Made by a program: the position numbers and the translations under genes. A model generated the notes under the pieces. The model made no database searches, was not told where the DNA came from, and saw only the letters and a list, made by a program, of their open reading frames with translations. From Lepus europaeus (Eukaryota > Chordata > Mammalia > Lagomorpha > Leporidae): a stretch of 64,000 nucleotides of DNA. How positions within the stretch are numbered: the stretch's first letter is position 1; the number at the start of each line of letters is the position of its first letter. Shown here one piece after another: positions 49,701 to 58,680 of the stretch. Location of the stretch: positions 88,424,966 to 88,488,965 of the forward strand of contig NC_084837.1 in assembly GCF_033115175.1 (NCBI RefSeq), in the 5' to 3' direction.

Positions 49701-52700
49701 AATGGCCAGAGTGGGGCTGATCTGAAGCTAGGAGCCAGGAGCTTCCTGCAGGTCTCCCACGTGGGTGCAGGGGCCCAAGCACTTGGGTCGTATTCCAGTG
49801 CTTTTCCTAGGCCATAGCAGAGAGCTGGATCAGAAGTGGAACAGCCGGGACACGAACCCGCACCCATATGGGATGCCAGAGCCACAGGCAGAGGCTTAAC
49901 CCCCTATACTACAGCACTGGTCCCTTTTCTTGTCTTTAATGTCAGTGCTAGTGATTGCTTTCCTTAAGAGCTGGTAAGTATTTTTATAATGCGAATTACA
50001 TGTAAATATTAATTAGTTGCTCAGTTGTGGAGATATATAAGTGAAATTGTTGGTAGTATACTATAAGATCTTATTTCACTATGCTGTAATATGGTATTAT
50101 ATTTATGTATTTATTAAGCTGGTTATATTCTCATTTAACAAAAAGAAATGAAGAAAAAGGTAATTTCTTAAAGATTTTCATCTGTAAGAAAAGCTGAATG
50201 TTTATTAAGCATTCCAGTTTTTTTTTTCCCCCAGAAACCTTTTATTTAAGGAATACAAACTTCATGCATTTCATCAGTACAAGTTTGGGAACATAGTGAT
50301 TATTCCCACCATACCTCCCCCACTCCCCCATCCCTCTTCCTCCTCCCTCTCCTATTCCCATTCTTATTTTTTACTAAGATCTATTTTCAGTTAACTTTAT
50401 ACACATATGATTAACTCTATACTAAGCAAAGAGTTCCATAAACTGTATGAAAAAAAAAAAAAAACTATTCCTCAATAGTTTGTGACAAGGGCTGTTCAAA
50501 ATCATTGCATCTTGAAGTATTAATTTTACTTCTATAGATTACCTTTTAGGTGCTCTACTAATTATCACAGATCAGGAAGAACATATGGGATTTGTCCTTT
50601 TGGGACTGGCTTGTTTCACTAAGTATGATGTTTTCCGGTTTCATCCATTTTGTTGCAAATGACAGGATTTCATTTTTTTCTGCTGTGTAGTATTCCATGG
50701 TGTGCATATCCCATAATTTCTGTATCCAGTCTTCAGTTGATGGGCATTTGGGTTGAGTCCATATCTTAGCTATTGTGAATTGAGCCGCAGTAAACAGGGG
50801 AACAGATAACTCTTCCATATGCTGACTTCATTTCCCTTGGGTGAATTCCCAGGAGTGTGATGGCTGGGTCATATGGAGGTCCTATATTCTGAGGGCTCTC
50901 CATCCTGTCTTCCACAGTGGCTGTGCATTCCCACCGTCAGTGGCTTAGGGTACCTTTTTCCCCACATCCTCACCAGCATTTGTTGTCTGGATTTCTGGGC
51001 ATTCCAGTTCTGAAATGATTTGCAGGCTGCACTTGTGCACTGTGTGCAGGAGTTTGTCCTCGTTAGCGAATGCAATTGTAGAAAACGCATCTGTGTCCAC
51101 CTTTGTGTTGGTGAATCTGTGTTTGAAAGCCTGTGCTACCCAGCGTCCCCCTCTTGGGTTTGAGCCGAGTGTTTGCTGAGGCGTGTTTCCTCTCCAGAGC
51201 GTGAAGCCCGACACTGCCGCGGTGGACAGGTCTGTGCTGATCACGGTGCGCGGGGACCTCGACTTCGCTGAGCAGCTGTGGTGCAAGATGAGCAGCAGTA
51301 GGTGTCCGGTGTGATTGTGCTCTTTCCTGTTTTATTTATTTACTTATTTTGAAAGGCAAAGTTACAGAGAGGCAGAGAGAGGTCTTCTATCTGCTGGTTC
51401 ACTCCCCAGTTGGCAACAATGGCCAGCCAGGAGCCAGGAGCTTCTTCCGGGTCTCCCACATGGGTGCAGGGGCCCAAGCACTTGGGCCATCTCCTACTGC
51501 TTGCCTAGGCCATAGCAGGGAGCTGGAACGGAAGTGGAGCAGCCAGGACTCAAACCAGTGCCCATATGGGATGCCGGCACTGCAGGCAGCAGCTTTACCT
51601 GCTACGCCACCATGCTGGCCCTCTAAGTTTTTTTGTTTGTTTTGTTTTGTTTGCAATCTGACCTGGATTTCTTTCTTTAACAATGTATTAAATCAGGGTG
51701 GGCATTTAGTACAGTAGTTAAACCACCCCTGGGGATGCCTACATTCCATATCAGTGCCTGGGGTTGAGTCCCAGCTCCTCTTCTGATTCCAGCTTCCTGC
51801 TGATGTGCACTGTTGGAGACAGAAGGTGATGGACCAAGTACTGGAGTCCCTTCCACCCATATGGAAGCCAGATTGAGTTTCCAGCTTCTGGCTTGGGCCT
51901 GGCCTAGTGCCAGTTGTTGCATGTATTTGGGTGAATCAGCAAGTGGCAGATCTTTGTCTCTCTACCTGAAATAAGTGAGTTTTTTAAAAGATTTTATTTC
52001 TTATTTGAAAGAGTTACAGAGAGAGGGATCTTCCACCTGCTGGTTCACTCCTGAGATGGCCACAACATCCAGAACTGGACCAGGCTTGAGCCTAGAGCTT
52101 CATCCAGCTCTCCCATGTGGATGACAGAGGCCTAAGCTCTTGGACCATCTGCTGCTGCTTTTCCCAGGCCATTAGCAGGAAGCTGGATCAGAAGCAAAGC
52201 ATCTGGGATGAACCCAGGGCCCATGTGGGATGCCGGTGTCACAGTGGTGGCTTTACCCACTATACCACAGTGCTGGCCCCTTTAAATAAAAATGTTTTTA
52301 AAATGTATTAAACCTTTTTTTAACCATCTTTAATTCCTTTCCTCTCCATCCATAAAGTATAGGTTATTAATCTATTTCATTTGTATATTAAAATGAATGA
52401 TGGATTTACTATGAAAATAACATCAGACTGATGTGTTTTTCAAGGTGTGGTTTCGTATCAAGACTTGGTGAAGTGTTTCTCGTTGGTCATCCAGAGTCTA
52501 CAGCGTGGTGACATCCAGCCGTGGGTAGGTTGTGACTTGCTGTTTCCTCAGCAGCCCAGCACGATGGGTGAGGACACAGGCATGGCAGCACTTTGCTCGG
52601 GTCTGAATTGTAGCTCTGCAGACGTGGGCAGGTCCTTCACTACCTGGGTCACAAGGTCCTTGTCTGGAAGTGAGGGTGGGGACAGTGACTGCCTCCCAGT

Positions 52701-55700
52701 GTTGGTGCAGGAATAACTATTCAGTTCATGTGCATCTCCTGCTGCCTGGCTCCTGGTGAAGTGCTCAGTGTGTGCAACACTGATGTCGTCAACTGCTGCT
52801 GTAGATGAGTGCTCCCCTATACTAATGAGAATACAAATTGGGACACTCTTCCTAAAAAGCAGTTTTGATAACTAATGTATTGAGAGCCTCACAGTGTATC
52901 AGGAGGTTTTTAAAGCTTTCCACCTTCTGGTGGAAGGGTTCCAAGTGACTTTCCATTTGAATTACATATTTTTTCTTTTTAAATAAATATTTATTTATTT
53001 ACTTGAAAGAGATAGAGAGGGAGTGACCTTCCATGCACTGATTCATTCCCCATATGGCCACAATGGCTGGGGCTGGGCCAAGCCAAAACCAGGAGCCAGG
53101 AGCTTCTTCCAAGTTTCTCATGTGGGTGCATGGGCCCAAGCACTTTTGCTGCTTTCTTAGGCATATTAGCAACGAGCTAGATCGGAAGTGGAATAGCCAG
53201 GATTCAAACTAGTGCCCATATGGGATGCCAACACTGCAGTTGGAGGCTTAATCTTCTACACCACGGTGCTAGCCCTGAACTTTTCTGCACATTACAATTT
53301 CCACAATGAATCTGTGCTTTTTAAAATTTTTCAAGATTTACTTATTGGGGCCGTTGCTGTGGTGCAATGGCCTACAGTGCCGGCATCCCATATGGGTGCC
53401 GATTCAAGTCCCAGCTGCTCCACTTCCCATCCAGTTCTCTGCTATGGCCTGAGAAAGCAGTGGAAGATGGCCCAAGTCCTTGGGCCCCTGCACCCATGTG
53501 GGAGATCCAGAAGAAACTCCTGGCTTCAGATCAGCACAGCTCTGGCCATTGTGATCTTTTGGGGAGTGAACACAGTGGATGGATGACCTTTCTCTCTCTC
53601 TGGCTCTACCTCTCTCTAACTCTGACTTTTAAATAACTAAAACTTTTTTTTTTTTTTTTTTTTAAATACTTATGTATTAGAAAGGCAGACTTAGGGGGAG
53701 AGAGCTCCATCTGCTAGTTTACTCCTCAAATGACCACAATGGCTAGGCCTATGTTGGGCAGAGCCAGGAGCTTCATCCAGGTCTCCTGTAGCAGGGGCTC
53801 AGACACTTGGGCTCTCTTCTACTTTCCCAGACAATCCAGCAGGGAGCTGGATTGGAAGTGGAACAGCCAGGACATGGACCAGCATCCATACGGGATGTTA
53901 GTGTCATAAGTAGCAGCTTAACCCACTGCACCACAGCATCAGCCCCTTGTACTGCTTTTATAATCAGGAAAAGACTAAGTAAAAAGTTAGAAACAAAGGG
54001 TTCCTCACTTAATAGGAGTTATTTTCATTAATCTGGCTGCCACTTACTGAGCATAGGAGCTAAGCCATGTTGGGAGGTGTGGCCGGGCACACTCCGAGCA
54101 GAGGCTGGCAGGCTCCACCTGACGGCCCGTAGGGATCCATTTGGGCCACCGAGATTTTCCCTGAGTTTCGGTGTTTGTGGGTTTGTAGTGTAATCCCACT
54201 CTGTACAATGGTTGGAAATGAGGTGCCATTCATTCAAAAAAAGAAATTGTAAACAACAATAGAGATATTGGAAAGGAATGGAAAAATGACAGATGTTTTA
54301 TGTAGATTTAAAATGAATTGTTTAACCTTTAGAACAGTGTGAAGTCTCTAGTTCACAGCGCTTCTTAATTTGCAGTTAGTGTGCTGGACATTGCAGGCAG
54401 TGAGGAGTTCCTTGTGACAAAAGCAGGGACCACACAGGGAGTCCTTCGTGCAGCAGCAGCGGCTCACTATGGAGGACAAGAGCATTCCTAGCTGTGAAGC
54501 CTCTGAGGACCAGCTGTGACTTCTCTGTGGTGGAACTGTACCTAGGGGTGATAGGTTGAAGCTCTTCTTTGTAGTTTCAGACTTAACCTTAAAAAGGTGG
54601 GGGTAGCTAGGAACAGCATTTCAGAAACTGGCATGTTTATAGGTTGTGACTTTGGTTGCAACCATTTATAGTGTCGGGAGACTAAGAATGTAAACTTAAC
54701 GATGTTTAACTCATGGAAGCTGTAATTCGCTTCTCTTTTGCCTATTGGATTTATCTACGTTTTATAAAATGCTCTCGATTTCTAGCTCCACAGTGGGAGT
54801 AACAGCTTACTGAGCAAGCTCATCCATCAGTCCTACCACGGCACCATGGACACAGTTTCCCTCACAGGGACTATTCCACTTCAGATACTTTTGGAAATTG
54901 GTTTGGACAAACTAAAGAAAGATTATATCAGTTTTTTCATAGGTAAGTCCCTTTCCCAGCTCAAAAGATAGAAACGCACGTCTCAGTTGTTGTCTGTGTA
55001 GATGTTCTCAGATTTCGTCCTTCTGCTGACCCCTGGTCGTTTGTGGGCTGGCTTTGCCTGGCTCCTGTGAGATAAACATTTCCTTCTGTGGCCCTAGTTT
55101 GTCCCTTCATCCAGGTATTCGGTTACGTATCACTGTAGTTGTTGTTTGTGGGTTTGTTTTTAATTCAAACATTTGAGATTCTGCTAGCTTAGTGTCATAA
55201 ATAAAAAACCCTTTTGTAAGATGTTTGAATACCCAACACTGGATCCTTTTCATTAGAAGCACAATATGATCAGTTTTAGAATAAGTGCTGGCCTTTTGTT
55301 ATGGTGTCATGTGAGAAAATGGGGCTTTTGAGAGTTCCTATTTACCCTGACTGTCTCTTTCATTTATGAGCTATCAGAATGTTTACTTAGCTTCCTTAGC
55401 ATGTAGTAGACAATTCCTAAACCTTATTTGTGCATCTGCATTTTTTCTTCATAGGTCAAGAACTTGCATCTTTGAACCATTTGGTGAGTTCATTTCTCAT
55501 TCTCAACTTGGTTTTTCTTTTGCCCATTCTGTGTACCGTTAATTTAAAAGCTCTGGCCGTGGCTGGCGCCGCAGCTCAATAGGCTAATCCTCCGCCTTGC
55601 GGCGCCGGCACACCAGGTTCTAGTCCTGGTTGGGGCACCGATTCTGTCCTGGTTACCCCTCTTCCAGGCCAGCTCTCTGCTGTGGCCTGGGAGTGCAGTG

Positions 55701-58647
55701 GAGGATGGCCCAAGTGCTTGGGCCCTGCACCCCATGGGAGACCAGGATAAGTACCTGGCTCCTGCCATCGGATCAGCGTGGTGCACCGGCTGCGGTGGCC
55801 ATTGGGGGGTGAACCAACAGCAAAAAGGAAGACCTTTCTCTCTGTCTCTCTCTCTCACTGTTCACTCTGCCTGTCAAAAAAAAAAAAAAAAAAAAAAAAA
55901 AAGCTCTGGCCATGTGGCCAATTGGGGAGTGAACCATCGGAAGGAAGACCTCTCTCTCTCTGCCTCTCCTCTCTCTGTGTAACTCTTTCAAATAAATAAA
56001 TCTTAAAAAAAAAAAAAAAAAGTTACACAGAGAAGGATAGGCAGAGAGAGAAGTCTTCCATCTGCTGGTTCACTCCCCAGTTGGCCACAACAGCCGGGCT
56101 GCGCCGATCCAAAGCCAGGAGCCAGGAGCTTCTTCCTGGTCTCCCACGTGGGAGCAGGGACACAAGCACTTGGGCCAGCTTCCACTGCTTTCCCAGGCCA
56201 TAGCAGGGAGCTGGATAGGAAGTGGAGCAGCCGGGACTAGAACCAGCGCCCATATAGGATGCTGGCACTGCAGGCGGTGGCTTTACCCACTACACCACGG
56301 CACCAGCCCCAAGAACCTACTTACTCTTTTTTTTTTTTTTTTCTTGACAGGCAGTAGATAGTGAGAGAGAGAGACAGAGAGAAAGGTATTCCTTTTGCTG
56401 TTGGTTCACCCTTCAATGGCCGCCACGACCGGCACACTGCGGCCGGCGCACCGTGCTGATCCCAAGGCAGGAGCCAGGTACTTATCCTGGTCTCCCATGG
56501 AGTGCAGGGCCCAAGCACTCGGGCCATCCTCCATTGCACTCCTGGGCCATAGCAGAAAGCTGGCCTGGAAGAGGGGCAACCGGGACAGAATCCGGCGCCC
56601 CAACCGGGACTAGAACCCAGTGTGCCGGCGCCACAAGGCGGAGGATTAGCCTGTTGAGCCATGGCGCCGGCCCCTACTTTACTCTTTAACGCCCTGTTTT
56701 GCTTTTACTTTTTTCATTTCAGGAATACTTCATTTCTCCATCAGTAGATTTACAAGAGCAGGTTTATCGTGTCCAGAAGCTCCACCATATTCTAGAAATA
56801 GTAGTCAGCTGCATGCTTTTCATTAAACTTCAACATGAACTTCTCTTTTCTCTGACACAGTAAGTATCTCTGTTGTTACTTACATAAAATATATTCATTC
56901 TGAAAAACTGCAGGCAAAATCTGTACAGTGTCATTGCCAGTTAGGGTAGCACCTGTTCGCCTGTCCTCCGCATGCATGGTTCTGGTCAGTGTCCTAGGAA
57001 GGCGAGGCCGCGGCAGGAACGGACGTGACGTCTGGCCCTGAGCTCTCTGACTGCCTTGGGAAGGTCCTTTCCATGCATCTTACTCCTCTGATAACCCCAC
57101 GTGTGTGCTGTAAAGATGACGCCGTGAATGGGTATAGGGTATTGACACTGTGTAGGTACCTAGTAAATATTAGTTTCCTCTCTCCCTACGTCCCTATAAG
57201 CCTGGGCCGGACTGCCATGGCCGCCATCTCTGCTCCAGGGAGGGCTTGAGCCCTGATGCCAACCTGCTGGTAGCACCGCTGTCCTTACAGCCCCAAGACG
57301 CTCGCTCAGGGCGGCCGTGGGCCGGGGTGCCTGGTGCGTGTGTGAGGCCTCAGACTAGAAATAAGGGCATCCTTTGCCTTTTCTAAAATTAGGACCTGCC
57401 TCAGTGGCAAGGAAAATTTTTAAATAAAAAATTTTTAATAGAACCTGGAAGAGGTGTTTTTTGTTTTTTTCTTTTTTTCATTAAAGATCAGCAGTGTAAA
57501 TGAGTCAATTCTTCTTCACCAGACTCTGAAAAGTGGAGGCTGTGTCTCCTTCCCCTCTGTTTTCTCCTGAAAAAGCCTTTCTTTGGGCTTAAATGTTGCT
57601 GTATATGAGAAATGTGTCCACAGTGGTATTTTTTAAATGAAATTTTCTTTCAGGCCGGCGCCATGGCTTAACAGGCTAATCCTCCGCCTTGCGGCGCCGG
57701 CACACCAGGTTCTAGTCCTGGTTGGGGCACCGGATTCTATCCCGGTTGCCCCTCTTCCAGTCCAGCTCTCTGCTATGGCCCGGGAGTGCAGTGGAGGATG
57801 GCCCAAGTGCTTGGGCCCTGCACCCCTTGGGAGACCGGGAGAAGCACCTGGCTCCTGGCTTTGGATCAGCGAGATGCGCCGGCCACAGCGGCCGTTGGAG
57901 GGTGAACTAATGGCAAAAAGGAAGACCTTTCTCTCTGTCTCTCTCTCTCTCACTATCCATTCTGCCTGTCAAAAAAAAAAAAAAAATTTCCTTTCAAAGA
58001 AAAAAATGACGAAAGTTTTGTCGGGGCGGGGGTTGGTATTGATGTTGTGGCTCTGAGATGATTCTTTGTGTTGCTGCTGCTGCTTGTGGTCGTTGATAAA
58101 CTTTGAGGGTCACTCCTGAGCGTCACATGACCTGACGATTTATCTCCATCCGGCTCTTTTTTTCAAAAGTAGGTCTTTTTGTTTGTTTTAGATCCTGCAT
58201 AAAATACTATAAACAGAATCCTCTTGATGAGCAACACATTTTTCAGCTACCGGTCAGAGCAGCTGCCATAAAAAACTTATACCAAAGGTAAGCAAGTTCA
58301 TTATTAAATTAATGCCTTAAGCCCCTCCGTGACTGTAGGCATTTTGGTGTCCATGTCCCACGGAGACCTGGTGACCCTGAGCTGCTTCCCCTCCGAGATG
58401 CTGATTGTCCGAGTCCTCCCCATCTGACCTCCTCCCAGCCCTGCGGCTGCTTTCTGTAGGCCGGGGAGCCTCTGGCCTCTCATGCTGGCCTTTCTCTCCA
58501 CCTGACAGCCCCTCCCGGAATGGAGAGTGCAACCCCCGAGTTACAGTCTTACCTTCTTTTGTCCCCTGACTCAGCTGGTATTTCCCTGTTACTGCTTTTG
58601 AAAACATTGAGTTGGTAAATTGGTATCAATGTTGTCTTTTAAAATTA

Positions 58648-58680
<33 letters not shown>

